Shown here: one piece after another, positions 38,011 through 51,948 of the stretch | How positions within the stretch are numbered: the stretch's first letter is position 1 | Layout: every line of letters begins with the position of its first letter | NCBI GenBank assembly: GCA_000231825.2 | Contig: JH720391.1 | Span: forward strand, 52,315 to 116,314 | DNA: 64,000 bases | Direction: 5' to 3' | From: Tetrahymena elliotti 4EA | Taxonomy: Eukaryota > Ciliophora > Oligohymenophorea > Hymenostomatida > Tetrahymenidae | The notes under the pieces: generated by a model | Seen by the model: the letters and a program-made list of their open reading frames with translations, nothing else | Told to the model about the DNA's origin: nothing | The model's database searches: none | Position numbers and translations under genes: made by a program

Positions 38011-41000
38011 TCAATTATTTTCATTATCAAACATGATTTTCTTTTATCTTCTAAACAAATCTTAATATTTCTTTAGAGACTTGTAAATAACACCTGAATT
38101 CTTGGAATCTATGGTGTTCTAGTTTTTAATATTGTATACTTTACCAGAGGTACCTTAGAAGGAAATGTTTTAATTGAATTCACTATGAAGTGTATTAATA
38201 TTATTGTTGCTGTTTAGATTATTATTGATACTTACATTGTTGTTGTTATTGTTATAGAAGGAATGAAGATTACCATGGCTAGCTTATTTAGATTTTGAAA
38301 AGCTTGAGTTGTGTGGAACATTAAATATTTGCATAGGATAATTGTTTGATAATGTGTTTGAATTATTGGTGTAACCTATTTCACTTTTTTTAGTTGTATA
38401 TCTGTTTCCACTGTTATTGATAGAACCTGTTTCACAGAAACTATTTTTCAGCTCACTTGAATAGTTGTTAATATTTCCCTAACTTGTATTTTAATTGTTT
38501 GTGAAATGAGAGCGTAATATTTAAGATTATCTTTTCTTTGCAATTATTGAATTATTATTCACACTTGTTATAGCACTTATTGGGTCAGTGCTTTAGATTC
38601 TATGAGAATAAGAATTTTAAAAGTTTCCTGTTTTTATTCCAACTCCGCTATTGTTATTACTGTTAGCATTTGCATTGGTGAAGCTTCCTTTATCTAGTTT
38701 GGTATTGTAGTAATTAGAAATGAATGAACTCTTATTATAATATTCACTACTTTTTGGGAGAGTAGAATTCACAGTGCTAGCTATTTTATTGTTGCTTGGT
38801 ACCCCTTTTAACAAAGCATATCTGCTAGGTGATTGATGTGTATTTTGTGAAATGATATTGCTTACACTATTTGTTTTTCTAAATATATCAATAGTTTATT
38901 GACCAGATTTATTAGCCGATGTTGTAGGGAAAGAAGGTCTCTTTAAATTATGATTTTCAATACTATTATTGAATTCTTCTGCTAAGTTATTCTTAAAGCT
39001 AGTGAATTAATCATCTATTAATTAGATGTTTTTGCTTGCTTCTGTAGTACTTCCTAAATGATGGCTGATTCCTCCATCTAAAAGGCTTATACCATGAGTA
39101 TTCATCATCATCAAGTTACTGCTACTACCATTGTTATTCAATGTGCCTGAACCTAGATGATTATTTAATATCTAATTAAATTGCATTAAATGCTACTAAT
39201 TAGCTTTAGTGCTATTATTTTAATATTATCTGAATGGGCCACTATGAGTTGCTGCTATATTTCCTGGATCAGTTTTTTATTACTTTCTTTCCTTAAAATC
39301 ATTGTTGTTGGAAAGTGTTGGATAATTAGATGAAGCAATATTAGGAGAAAATGGATTACTTTTTTATTAAAATTCTTGTAATAATTAATTGGGATAATGC
39401 TATTGTTATTCATAAAGATTTTTTTAGCTTTATGATTTGATCAAATTTTGATTGGAAAAAGATTAGCTAGTAAGAACTTATTGTTGATTAGCTGGTGAAT
39501 TCACATTTGTTAAGAATTATTAGTATAATTTCTAACTGAGAGGATTTGCAAAATTTAAACTGTTGTTATTATTATTGTTATTATTGATATAGGTAAGATT
39601 TTGGCTACTGAATGTAGAATTAGTGTCTTTGTGCTTTTCTTTATCAAAAGGATTGGATCCAATAACATATTATATTTGGTCATTAAAACTCTTCTTTATT
39701 GGATTGACTGGGGCTTAATTGTTAATCTATTATTGCATTTATTACATTTACTGTTGTTGTAAAATTTATTGTTAAAATAATTGATTAAGATTGATTGTTT
39801 GTTCTTCAGGTTCGAATGCATTTGGAGGGTTCATTTAATATGAATCAGCAATTTGAGGCATTAATTAATTAGGTGAAAAATTGTTGCCAGATTATTCTTA
39901 TTATTAATAGCTTTGTTATTACTATTGCTGTTACTGAATTTGTTGTTTTTATGAAGAGGATTATCTCCTAGTGCTCTTATCAGAGGATTTATAATAAGGC
40001 TTTGGCTCTTTGTAAATTGGTTAATTATTATTTTAAATAGGAGCATCTTCATTTAAGAAAGAATGTACTTATGAAACAGTTGGTGGTTGCATGCTTTGAG
40101 TTATCATTTTTGAGGAAGTATTATTAGGATTTAAATTGTTATTATTATTTAACACTTGTTGTTGAGCTTTAGAATTAGCATTATTAGCAAAGCTATTTCT
40201 AAGAGAAGAATTGTGTGTGCCTAACTCAACACCTCTCAAATCAGAAATTTTATTTTTTAAGAATTGTATCTAATCAATAAAATTAGAGATTTCATCCATT
40301 TTAAAGTTATTTATAATGATATCTTGTTAGCTCTATTATAGGAAGTATTGGTTATTAAGATTGGTCATTTGATTCTTTGAAGCAGAAGCATTTGGAGAAT
40401 TATTTGCATTGCTAGCTAATTATAATATATCTTCATTTTCAAAGAGGAATTAATCAAGTATATTTCTGCAAAACTAAAACTCCTTATAAGTTTTAGCATT
40501 AGGCTAAATATTTCTTGCATTTATTTCACTAAAATGGAATCTAAGTTAAGATAAAATTTTAAATTTATGTTGAAGCTCTTCTTATTTTGTATTAAGAATA
40601 TTTTCCGATATTTTTTAAACTTCTTCAGCTTCAACCGTTAGTTAAGATTGCTTCTCTTCTAGTTTCTAAATTAATAATGAGATTTATTCATTGATTAAAA
40701 TTTTAGCCTAATTAGATTTTTCAATTCTTTTTCTATGCTTTTCTTCTTCACGCTTTTATGACAACTTTATTAATTCAAAGCATACGTTTATTTAGCGACT
40801 GCAATCATCAACTTTCTCAAGAAGAAGTTCCTATCCTTTCTCAAAGTTAGTCACATCTTCAGTAACAAACTCTCCTTTTTGTAAACATTTTAAGCAGATG
40901 CATTTATTTTATGAAAAATTAAAGAATCCTAACTCTTCATAAGGATGCTCATCACAATAAGGTTGCAACTTAAATTAGATATTTTCACACTCTTCTTCAT

Positions 41001-44000
41001 TTGCAAAATCGTTTTGTTAATACATCTCTTACTCATTGCTAATTTCTTAAATATCTTATTATTACTGTTGCTGCTATTGTAAGAATTTTTATTTGTTATC
41101 AACAATTTTATTCTAAAAACTTCTCTTGAGACTTTCTTCATTTTCTTGTTAACTTTGGATTTAGTTTCTTTAATTGTTGTTATTACTCTAAGAAGTATTT
41201 TTTGATTAAGCTTACTTCTGTTAAGCTATCTAAGGAGATGGATCTCTCTTTTGATTGCTAATTTAACTCAAATTATTGTTAACACTATCATACTCATTCT
41301 AAGCAATGTTTTACTATTACTTTAAAGGTAAGTCATATTTATTATATCCTTAAATTTGTTAAGAATCACCAGAATAATAAATATCTTGTTTACCTTACTT
41401 TTTCTCAAAATATTCAGCCTGGCTTGACATTTCATTCATAGAGTTGCTTATCTCAAGACTCATTTGATCATTTTGTGTTTAAGAAGTTGTTTTTTTGATT
41501 TGCATAGATAAATTATTGTTTTGACCAGAGCTTTTTGAATTGATGGAAGCAAAATTATTACTCTAATTTCCTCTCATTTCTGTTGAATTTTTTCTATTAA
41601 TTGACTCTATTTGTTGCTTTTAGATTATTTTAGCTTATTTTTCAAATTAAGAATTTTATGATTCTTAGTTTTTCTAAAAAGAACTTTCATCATCTGGATT
41701 ATTTTGTCTTTAAGAATTTCTTTTGCCATTTTTTTATAAATTATTGTCTATGCTTCTTTCTACAGTTTGAACAGATTGCATAGGATTTAATCTATCTTCG
41801 TTTAAGCTTGAATTAAAACTTTATTAATAGTTAGTGTTCTAAGGTAATTTGTATTTCTAACTTTCAACAGTTGATTAAAGATTATTACTATTTAAATTGT
41901 CAAGATTTTGCTGAGCTGTTAAGAAATTAGAGCCTCCTGTATTAATTTAATTTGTCAAATTATTGTTGTAATTTGATGTGAAATTTGTATTTGTGCTAAA
42001 GTTACTTTGGTTGTTATTCTAAATGATGAATTTTTAAGTATTAGATTTTTTCTTATTTGAACTATCTTCAGGTGGTTCATATTAATTTACATTTTGTAAA
42101 GGACGAACACTGTTTGTATTTTTATCAAATTTTTCAACACTATTTTTTTATTATTAAGGTAATTACTAACTTAAATCATCATCAATATTTAGTGTAATTT
42201 ATTAGTTGTTATATTGTTTCGAAGTTTGTGTTTATTATTTTTGGAATTGTTCATTGCTAAGTTTTTGAATTTTTTATTCTAAATTTTGCTTTTATTCTAT
42301 TTTAATTTAGTTGTATAATTAATTAGAAAACGTTTCTTAATTATCAATGTATTATTAGTTTTCCTCTTCATTTGCTCTTAGGTCATAAGGAATGTCGTCT
42401 CCATTATCATTTTCTTGCTAAAATTATTCTCTCATGTATTACTCTTCTTATTATTGCTATTGTTAATTTTTAAGATCCCTAGAAATAAACTTTTGATCAA
42501 AACCTTAGGGTTTAGTTTGATTTGGAATTTGTATATTTTTTATTTAATCTTTTTATTAAATTTTTTATATTTATTATGCAAATTAATTGAAAGAAGCTGT
42601 TCCAAAATTCTAATTATCATTTTACTATTTGTATTTTCTATCTTATTCCAGTTACTAGCTTAGTTTATTACCTTTTTCTTGTTAAGACTTTTAAGATTCT
42701 CTTAGAGAAGGGTTGTTAGAAATTGCATTCACTTATTAGTGTTAAAAGCTTTCTTCTTCTTGTAAATTACTATCTGAAACATTTGCAAAGTCATCATAAT
42801 TAAGTTCTTTCTTTACATTCTCAGTCTAAAGGATAGGATGCTCTATCTAATTTGGAACATTTTCCATATTCTTTTATTATTAATTTTTACTAAAGTTAAG
42901 CTTTTAGGGATATTTAAAAGCAGATCCTTCTGTTTCATCATCTGTTTATTCTCCATAGTGTTCTTACACATCTTCGAGTTGATGAACATCAGTATTTCTT
43001 TCACTTGATTAAAATTGTAAAGGAGTAGATTTCACTTACATTTTCTTTGAGGTATCAGTTGTTTATTTTTGTTCATTAAAATTTCCTTTAGATATCATCT
43101 TCCTTTAAGCCTCACTCATTGTACTACTTTCATGATTATGAGAAGTACTTGCGCCACTGTAATTACTTTGTGTTAACTCACCTTATTAGTTCTACAATGA
43201 AACATTTTGTTGAGAATATTATTACTACTACTGTTATTGAATTTATTAAATGTTACTAGGAGATATTAAATTATTCTATTTGTCTGAGGCTGAAAAGTAT
43301 TCATTGAATGGCATTGCATGGTTTTTAATGATTTATTATTATTCTTTGTTTGCGAAATTGATATCAGTGTTGCTTTGTGGTGTCATTGATGCATTAAATT
43401 ATGAATTAGAAAATGAAGTATAATCTTGATTTTTTTTAGAAAAGATCTGCATTGAATTAGTATCATAGGGTGTTGTGTTATTGTTGGGACTGTTATTATT
43501 TGAAAAGCTTTATTAACTGTTTACATAATGATAATTTTTATTAGAAGTGTTAATAAACTTATTGAATTCCTTCCCATGTGATCTTTTCTACTCTTCTTTC
43601 ATGTAGTTTTGATTTTGATAATCTTATTGTACAGAAGAGGATTTTGAATCTGCTGTTAAAGTATTAGGCTATTATGCTCCATCTTATTATTTCTTGTTTA
43701 AATTAATATCTTCTTTACTTATATTTATCTAATTGTTAACATTATGATTTCTGTTGGTCTCTTCTGTTTAAAATGTTTCACTGCTGTCTTCATAAATAAT
43801 TTCTTATCTTGCTTGCAACGAATTGATTTAAGAGTCATTTTAAATTACAAGAACAGGAGACTGCTAATTAGGTTATATGACTGGTTACACTTTTTGTAAA
43901 TTAATACTGCCAAAAACACTTGGTTAATTGATACTAAATCCTTAAGAAGAAGATTATGAGGAAGACTCACTCAACTACTTTTAATATTCATTCATATTGA

Positions 44001-45498
44001 CTAAAGGACTTGATTTAAGTGACTAATTCTTATTATTTATTATTTGATTTTAATAATTCAGTTGGCTTTCGTCTATTTATTCTTCGTTATCATCACAAGA
44101 ATTGTAATTTGAACTGTTAGCAATTAGTATATCTGCTTTGTTTTATTTGTTTGTAAAGCCTTTTAAATGAAACTAATCTTCCTAAGCATACTATTATTAT
44201 CCTTGGTAATCTTATTGATTTTAAAAATAATTGTCATCTCCATCTTTAATAGGTTTTTATTCCTGATCATCATATCCATTTTCATATATTTATTACTAGT
44301 TAATTTAAATCTACCTAATTACTTCTTTAACAGCTTCGACTGAATCGTAATCAAGGAGAGTTTATTCAACACAATGCATACACTAAACATTAATCATGCA
44401 CTCCTCTTTCAATTCAGAATAATTTTCATCAGTTGATGATATTGGGAGCTCAAATATCTAATCAATAGTTAAATAATCTTATTAAATAAACCATTCAGCC
44501 ATACATTTCAAACAAAAGCTATGCTAACAATTAAGCTCAATATAATTAAAAGGAAAGTTTTGACATTTATTACACATAATCATGTCTTCTTACAAATTCT
44601 GTATAGGTTGCTACTAATCCTACTATTAATCTTAAGCTAACTACTCTAACTATTCCTATTAACTTTATCTTAAATCTACATCACCTTAGATATTTTATTA
44701 ATCTCTCTAGGAGTTATTTTAACGTTATTAATCTTTCTTTGCAATTTAATTCATAGCAAATTTCTAATTATTTGAATTACCTTGCATCATTTACATTAAT
44801 TCTATCTACTTAAACTAATCTTAACTGTCTTCTTCTTCATCTTTATCATCATAATTCCCCTATTGGCTTTGTCCTAAATTACCTCCTTAGATAATGCTAC
44901 TACTGCTGCTAATAATATTTTGCTAAGGTTACTTTGAAGAAATAAATTGAAATTATTGATTTTTTGTTTATAACTGCTAATTCTATGAATATCCCTGCTT
45001 TTATTAGAATTACTATTATGGATTTATATATGATGGAAGTTTTTATTAAGAACTCTAAATTGATTGTTGTTATGATTAAAATTGTGATGAAGGAATTTGT
45101 GAAATTTATTACACATTTTCATTATCTTCGCTATTCTCCTAAAATGAATAAAACCACTACTTTTCTAATCCTCCATGAATTTCTTAATCCTGCTTAAATA
45201 CATGCTGAAGTTAGTGGAATTGATTAAATTAATATTATTCATTATCTTGCTCTTAGTCATATTCATGATTATTGTTCTGTAATTAATTGATATTCTAATC
45301 AATCATAGGCAATTGTTAATGCAAATCTTATTCATCTAATTCACCTTAATCATTTTAAATATCTTATGAATTTTAAAATTAATCAGCATACATATTCATT
45401 TCATCTTCTTCCTCTTCATCTCCATCGTTCCTGCCCTAATTATAGTACCTGTTTTTGTTATTTTCTATATTTGGCTACTTTGTTTGCACTACACTCAT
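38011..45498 (-). CDS. Giant Q/N-rich TRIM-like protein (RING, B-box, coiled coil)
   Basis: One uninterrupted frame of 2,495 codons, ATG 45496-45498 to TGA 38011-38013; an in-frame TGA lies just upstream of the start. I checked most of the frame codon by codon and found no internal TGA. A C3HC4-type RING begins at residue 309: C309, C312, C324, H326, C329, C332, then a later CMHC pair. A B-box-like zinc site lies at 1515-1538 (C1515, H1518, C1533, C1535, C1538), followed by a Lys/Glu coiled coil (about 1560-1640). This is the RING/B-box/coiled-coil order of TRIM ubiquitin ligases, although the RING and B-box are about 1,180 residues apart instead of adjacent. The rest is Asn/Gln/Ser-rich, with poly-Gln and poly-Asn runs coded largely by TAA, TAG and AAT. 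Role as a ubiquitin ligase or scaffold is inferred from the architecture alone. Long hydrophobic plus-strand frames here are antisense shadows. Confidence 0.85.
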
Positions 45499-46992
45499 TT
45501 AATTATTTATTTTACTATTCCTTTGCCTATTTCAAAGGTTATTTCTAATTACTTTGTTTTTCTTTAAAATCAATAAATAAATAAGTCTTGAAAGTATTGC
45601 AATTTATTAGTTATTTAATTTTTATATATTTTATATTCAAATTTACTAAAAATGCTTTTGAATATCTTTACTGTATTTTATTTTCAATTTCTATTATCAA
45701 AATTTATATTTTCAAATTTCATTTCTTTGGCTTATTAATTTTTATTTGTAATATTAACTATACCATCAAATCTTCTGTGATAATTTAAAATTCACTTGCT
45801 ATAATATATCATTAAAAACTGTGTTATTAATGAATGTATTCAATAAACGAAAATTTTAATTTAAATAGTGAAAAAATATAAAAAAACGAACTCAAAATAA
45901 ATTAATCTATTTAAATTGTTGAAAAATAATCTATAAATACAATATTAGATTTGGTAAAAGTATATAATATAATTAAGAAATATTCCTTCATCTAAATCTT
46001 CAAACAATTATTATTAAAGTTGGAAATTAAAAAAAAGAAATCTGTAAAATCCTTTTCATTCAAAAATCTTCAAATATTTCAAATTAAATATTTTTCCATC
46101 CTGGATTTTATAAAGTATTTGTATTAAAACTTCAAAAATTAGATTTAATCTTTTAACTGAAAATATCTGAAAAAGTTAATCTCTTTTTTGCAAATATTTT
46201 GTATATTTACAGTGAGATTTCAGCACATTTTTTTATTTTATTAAACAAAGAATTATTTTTTCTTAGAGCATATTTCTAAAATACCTGTTTTAAAATTATC
46301 AAAGAATCTTGTTCTAAAAAAATACAAAAATAAATAAATCATTTTCCTTAATCTTGAGTAATATTATGGAATCAATTTTAAATATTAAATAATTTTATAT
46401 TTTCTATTTGTTTTTATGAAAAATTCCATAAATAAAAAAATTACATCATATTTGTAAGGAAGATTCTTAAAGGATTTAGAACTTTATTATTCCTTTTAAC
46501 ATAAATTATTTAGAATATTTAATGATTAAAGTAATTTAATTAAATTATTAATCTAAAATTAAAAATTTCTTAACTAAAATAAATTTCATAAATTTTTAAT
46601 TCTTTCATCTTATCAATTTTATTAATAGTTTATAATCGAGGCTTTCTTATATTTATTTAGCTTATAGAGAGAATTTCTAATTTTAGTAACATAAAAATTA
46701 CTAAAATTTAAAAATATTAATGAGCATCTTCATATTTTAGATTATCAATATTTTATATGTTTATTAATTTAATCAGGGAAAAGTTTACAATATATAATAG
46801 TTAGGAAAGATTTACACGAGGATTATTTTGAATTGATAGAGTTTATTATAAAAAATAGTTTTAAATAATTTATTAAGATTTTGAAAAATTTGGAATTATT
46901 TTTTTAGATTTGATTTTATTTAAAAATTAATTTTGACCTATTTGATTATTTTATCTTTAAAATTTTATGTTTCGAAATACTTGCGTGCATTT
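45499..46992. other. Intergenic, AT-rich
   Basis: About 1.5 kb between two minus-strand genes. The plus-strand open frames at 45588-45788 and nearby are A/T-rich, hydrophobic and lack any domain; no gene is supported. Confidence 0.5.
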
Positions 46993-48396
46993 TCAAATGT
47001 TTTGAAAAGGCATGGCTAAAAATATTCCAACCATGATTCCAAAGGTTAAAGAAAATGCCATAACAAATCCAGCTTATTCTCTATGTTAGTTAGTAACCAT
47101 TTATTCAGTAGAAAGTATAAAAAGTGCACTGTCTGTATATCCAGCAGAAAAAGAAAAAATAATGATATTAAGGCAAATAATCCAATCTTTAGAAAATATT
47201 GAATTACTATTAACAGCGTTCATGATAAAAATGACAAAGTGCAAAAAGCGTAGAATAATCAAGGAATAAATAATATTTTTAGTATAGAGACTTCTTATTG
47301 CTACAAAATGTTTACCAATTACATTAGCTAAGTTATGCATGAAGACAATCCATATACAACTCCAAGTATATGAGATTCCTGATATAGAACTTTTCAAGCT
47401 AACAGCTGGATACATCATATTTGCACATACATTGCTTAATAGCATAAAAAAGGGTAAAGGCATTAAATCTTTAGCTATGATGAAATATTGTATGAATTAT
47501 TATTTAAAATTTAATTAATGAAACGATTTGGAATGTTCTTCAGATTGACTATCATAATTGTTAATAGAATTACGAGGTAATGCTTTTTTGTTATTCATAT
47601 TGTTGATTAACATTTTTTATCCTTTCTTTTGACTTTCAAAAGTGTTACTTTAAGTTGTAGTACTAACAGTTTATATTTATTCAGTATCATTGCTTTCTAT
47701 GTTATTTTAGTCTTATAATATCTAATCTTCTTGTTAATATATTAAACTATCTCTATGTTTATATTAAGTACTCAAATATGAGCTTGTTTTGACATAAAAT
47801 TGATGTAATATAAAGCCTACTATACTCAAAAATCCAGCTGAAAGAAAATAGACTAAAGTAGAAAAGTTAACATCATCAGATAAAAAGGAGACTGCAATGA
47901 TTCTAATTAAAATAATAATGATTCCACTTGCACTACTTCCTATGTTATAAGCTACTATCATATTGTAACTCATCATGCAAGATAATCCAAGAAGAGAACT
48001 ATTAAATACCTAACCAAATATACCCCATATTAAAGATAGAATCATAATTACTACAAAACCTCCAGTTGTTTATGACAAATAATTAGTTGCAATAGGAAGC
48101 ATAACTAAAATAACAACCATACCAAAAATGCATATAGATATTCTTAAAGAAAAGTGTATTTTTTAAGCAATATAAGGCATGCAAAGTGATACTAAGTTGA
48201 ATGTTATCATAGGAGGTAAGGGGAGATAAAAATAAATATTAAATTAAGTAAAATTCTCTGCAAAGTAGTCCAATGAACCCAATATGGCATTATAACCTAA
48301 TAGTGAAATTATTCCTTATAAAATAAAATAAACATAGCTGAATATTTATATTTTATCTTTCTAATTTTTATTAAAAGCTAACAAGTTGCTTTCCAT
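46993..48396 (-). CDS. Equilibrative nucleoside transporter (SLC29/ENT family)
   Basis: Intronless frame of 467 residues; I checked every codon for TGA. Eleven hydrophobic helices are expected for the family. The first is SYVYFILQGIISLLGYNAIL, starting about 20 residues in, as in other ENTs (GxxxLLPWNxF position). Helices 4-5 carry LIWGIFGQVFNSSLLGLS and AYNIGSSASGIIIILIRI, matching the conserved QG..FG and SGQ.L(A/S)G...S/R regions that line the nucleoside path. A long Ser/Gln/Asn-rich cytosolic loop (about residues 215-290) separates helices 6 and 7, also typical. The protein ends MVGIFLAMPFQNI. Carriers of this family move nucleosides, or sometimes nucleobases, down their gradient or with protons; ciliates need them because they cannot make purines. 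Start at 48396 is the only ATG in the open frame that begins after TGA 48616. Confidence 0.85.
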
Positions 48397-49792
48397 CTCT
48401 TTTTCAGAATAGAATTAATTTAGTTGTTAATTTTGTTTGATGCCTTGATTAATTATTTACCTAAAATTTAATTTACAATTTGTTTTATCCAACAATATAT
48501 TATACAGAAAGGAGATTGATTGTATTTCTAGCCAAATCTAGTTACACCAAAATTGTGTTTAAATAGATTAAATTTTTTGGAAGAATTAAATCTTTCTTTT
48601 ACACAAAGATTTAATTCAATTTACAACACTAGAAGATTTGTATTTCAGAACATTCTTTAAAAAAACTTACATTCAAAATACAAATTAATAAGGTTTTTAA
48701 ACTTCTTCTTATTCTTGCATATATACCATTATTTTATCCATTATTATTATTTAAAGATAAAAAAGTATTAAAAATTTATCATATTCAATTCATTAACTTT
48801 ATTTTAAATCTATTATAGAAAATAGTAGTATAGATTAATAGCTTCATCAATAAAGTAGTCATATCAAAATGAGATAAAATATTTCCACTTTTTAAAATTT
48901 AAGTTAAATCTATTAAAAAAGAAAAATGATTTACTTAAAATTTTTAATCTGTCTTAAAGATATTTTCTTTCTCAATTAATATTTTCTGATATTATTTTAA
49001 ATATTAAAAGATTAATTCTATTCAATTACTAAGCCTATTATTCTGTTTCTATTTTTTAATTTTAAGCCATATTGATGTTTAAATACTTACTTATATTCTC
49101 TGTTTTTTCTATTATAACTCAGAATTTAGTTTTTATTTTTATTACCCCTTGAAACCCTATCCATTTTATTGAAATAATAAATGAATATAAGTATTAATGA
49201 AATGTTAATAATTTTTTGATAAACAGGTGTAATATGTTTGTTTTTATTTGATTAGCTTTAATATTCACTTTAGTTTGTGGATTCCAAAATAAATATAGCA
49301 TTAAAAAATACAAAAAAATTTAAGACATTTAGTTATGTCTAAGAATTGGAACAAATGTTAATTGGAAAAATTCCTCTTTTAAATTTATCTTCAAAAAATC
49401 GTTTTATAATAACAAATAATTTTGATCATTTGCTTTAAAATATTTTCTAAATTAACGAAAAACAATTTTATAGATGTATTTTTACTTTAAGAGATGTGCT
49501 AATAAAAGAATAAACAAATAATAATCAATATGATTTAATTTATTGTTAACAATTTTTTCCTCTTTAAAGATTTTATTCAATCATTTAAAAAATATTTTAT
49601 TTTGTTCAAGTCTCATTTAAATTTAAGAAATAAATAAAATGAAAATTATGAATATTTATCAAACAAAGCAAAAATTAAATATTTTTTGAGTTTGAATTTA
49701 GAAATAATAAGTCTTTCATCAATAAAAACAAACAAAACAAGAAAATAATAAAAGGAGGAGAGAAAATCTTTAAGTTTTTTTATTTTTATTTT
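48397..49792. other. Intergenic, AT-rich
   Basis: 1.4 kb between minus-strand genes; promoter of the transporter and 3' flank of the NFRKB gene. No coding sequence or RNA supported. Confidence 0.5.
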
Positions 49793-51948
49793 TCAAGCAA
49801 CATTATTACTTTATGAAGCATTTAAATCTACTTAATCATCTTTCCAAGCTATTTTTAATACAGAAAAAAATTAATTATTAAAACAATTTTATGAAATATT
49901 TACCTGGATCATCTAATTCTCTGTCTCTATGTAAATAAAACCAGACCTTCTTTTCTTGATCATACTTAATTGCAGGGTCTTCCAAGTAATGTAGTCTATC
50001 TAAAGCACCACTAACGATAGTACTGACCTTATCATAAGTCAAGTCTTGGTTAATATATTAGCTTTCTTTCAGCAATTCCTTTATTAAAATAAATTGAAAA
50101 TAAAATAGACATTTTAAAAATAATTTTACACATATGTCATATCTAGTTCCTTGTCCATTTGGTAATCTGGCACAAGCATCTCTTACTAGGGAAAGAATAG
50201 TAATATATGGAGATCTTTTCTATTTTAAAAAAAGATGATCACGTGGTCTTGACTACATTGAAACATTTAATTTTTTGCAAACAGGTGCAACACATGTCTT
50301 AGATCCATCTGATAAGTAAAATATCCATGGTTTAGTAGGACTTTCATATCTTAATCTCTCTTACTCTCTGTAATTTTCTATCCATTCTTAAGAGACCTAT
50401 TTAAATATTTATTTTTGAGATTAATTGATATACTTTTGTCTTTAAATGAATTGATTTCATTATTTGAATATTTAATGAACTAACATTTTGTTTAATTTGA
50501 CAAAAATATTGAAGTTTTACTGGAACTTTACTCTTTTTAATTTTATAGTAAGGTTAAGGTGTGTCTATAACAGTCTAAAATTTAGATTTTTATTATTCAG
50601 ACATCAATTCAATGTTTGAATTTGAGTCATTATTATCAAAACGAGCTGAATTAGCTATTTATGATCCATTAAAGTTGTAGTTATTTTCTGATCTATTTGC
50701 ATTTTAATTATTATTCTTAGATCCATTTCCTTGTCCATTATGCATTGAGTTGTTTGATTTTCCATTTTAATTTCCCATTCCATTCATTTATTACATTCCA
50801 CCATTATTATTTCCAGGACCTCCAACAATACCATATTATTAAGGTTTTTTACGTCTATTATCTCTATCTTCTTCACTACCATCAGTGCTATTTCCAACAG
50901 AAACCTCATCAAAATCAACATCAGGTCTTAGATTAATGAAACTTTTTTCACTTTAATCGCTGTCGCTGCTTAATAATTCCTCAACACGCTTGATTGCTTT
51001 TCTCTTCTTCAAAAGCTTTTCATGAAACAAAATTAAAGTTAAAAAATAATTTAAATAAAAAATTTTTTAAAAAAAGAAAAAATGAAATAATTCAAAACAG
51101 TTTTGGCACGATTTATATCTTCAGGATTTAATTTTTCTTTAACTTCAAGAAGAGTATCTTCATAGTATTTATTTAAACTTTATAAAGCCATCTTTCTTTG
51201 AATTCTCTATTCTTATTGTCTCATGGTTGTATAACTACCAGTTTTACATTTCAAAAGAAACTCATTGAGTGGATTAACTCCAAATTTGAATGATTATCCT
51301 CTAAATAACATTTTCATTGTTTCATTTTATTATTCTTCATTTTGCTAAATACAAATTATATTTAGTTCTTTATTGATTTGTTTATTTATTTTGTCAGAAT
51401 TTATGATATAATAATAAAAAATTGAACTAAAATTGATAATATCTTTACTTGTTGAGGCAGTAATTTTCTTAAATTTTAAAGTTCTTCTTTGGTCAAAAAA
51501 GATTGCAGTGTGTTGAGATCAAAAAACTATCATAATATTGAATTTATCTTTAATTCACTTAAAGCTATAAATAAATTAAACATTTACATCTGCTAAGTCA
51601 TCTAAATTGAGCAAATCTTCATTCACTTTTAATTTTTCTTAGCCTTCAATATACAAATTCACTTAATTATGTTCTTCAAAAACTAATTTTAAAGACGAAA
51701 ATATTCTTAATTTCAAGGCCTCTATTAATTTTAAATTATAAAAATACCTAACTCTTCATCTAAACCATAATCTGATGAATAGTCGCTAACATCTGCTTAA
51801 TTTAAAGCTATTTTTATTTTTAAAAACTTTAATATTGCTTTGCAATCAATCAATATGCAGCTAGAATAGCAAGATATTCAAATTCATCAGCTGTAAAACC
51901 ATTTAAGTGCAATAATAGAATTTTACCATTTTCTAATGTGTTATCCAT
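49793..51948 (-). CDS. NFRKB: NFRKB homologue, INO80 chromatin-remodelling subunit
   Basis: Predicted protein of 497 residues in nine exons (minus order): 51948-51927, 51807-51748, 51682-51588, 51526-51449, 51344-51099, 51015-50521, 50396-50130, 50078-49904, 49848-49793. The winged-helix-like domain is decisive: WIFYLSDG and PNGQGTRYDICELLKESQYI, then VSGALDRLHYLEDPAIKYD and VWFYLHRDRE, which match human NFRKB (GEGTRAEICELLKDSQ, VVSGALDRLHYEKDP, YLHRDR) almost residue for residue. The N-terminal part (FFDLNTLQSFLTKEELQNL, then LRKLLP) fits the DEUBAD domain that binds UCH37 in animals. A Gly/Asn-rich linker separates the two. Human NFRKB is about 1,300 residues, so the C-terminal extension is absent here. 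The first exon is only 22 nt, and the donor at 51098 (GTTTTG) is non-consensus; those two junctions are the least certain. Confidence 0.9.

Noticed and set aside
42415..42663. Plus-strand Leu-rich 82-residue ORF resembling a membrane protein
   Set aside because: Antisense of Gln/Asn codons in the TRIM-like gene; CAA/AAT/TAA runs read as Leu/Ile on the other strand.
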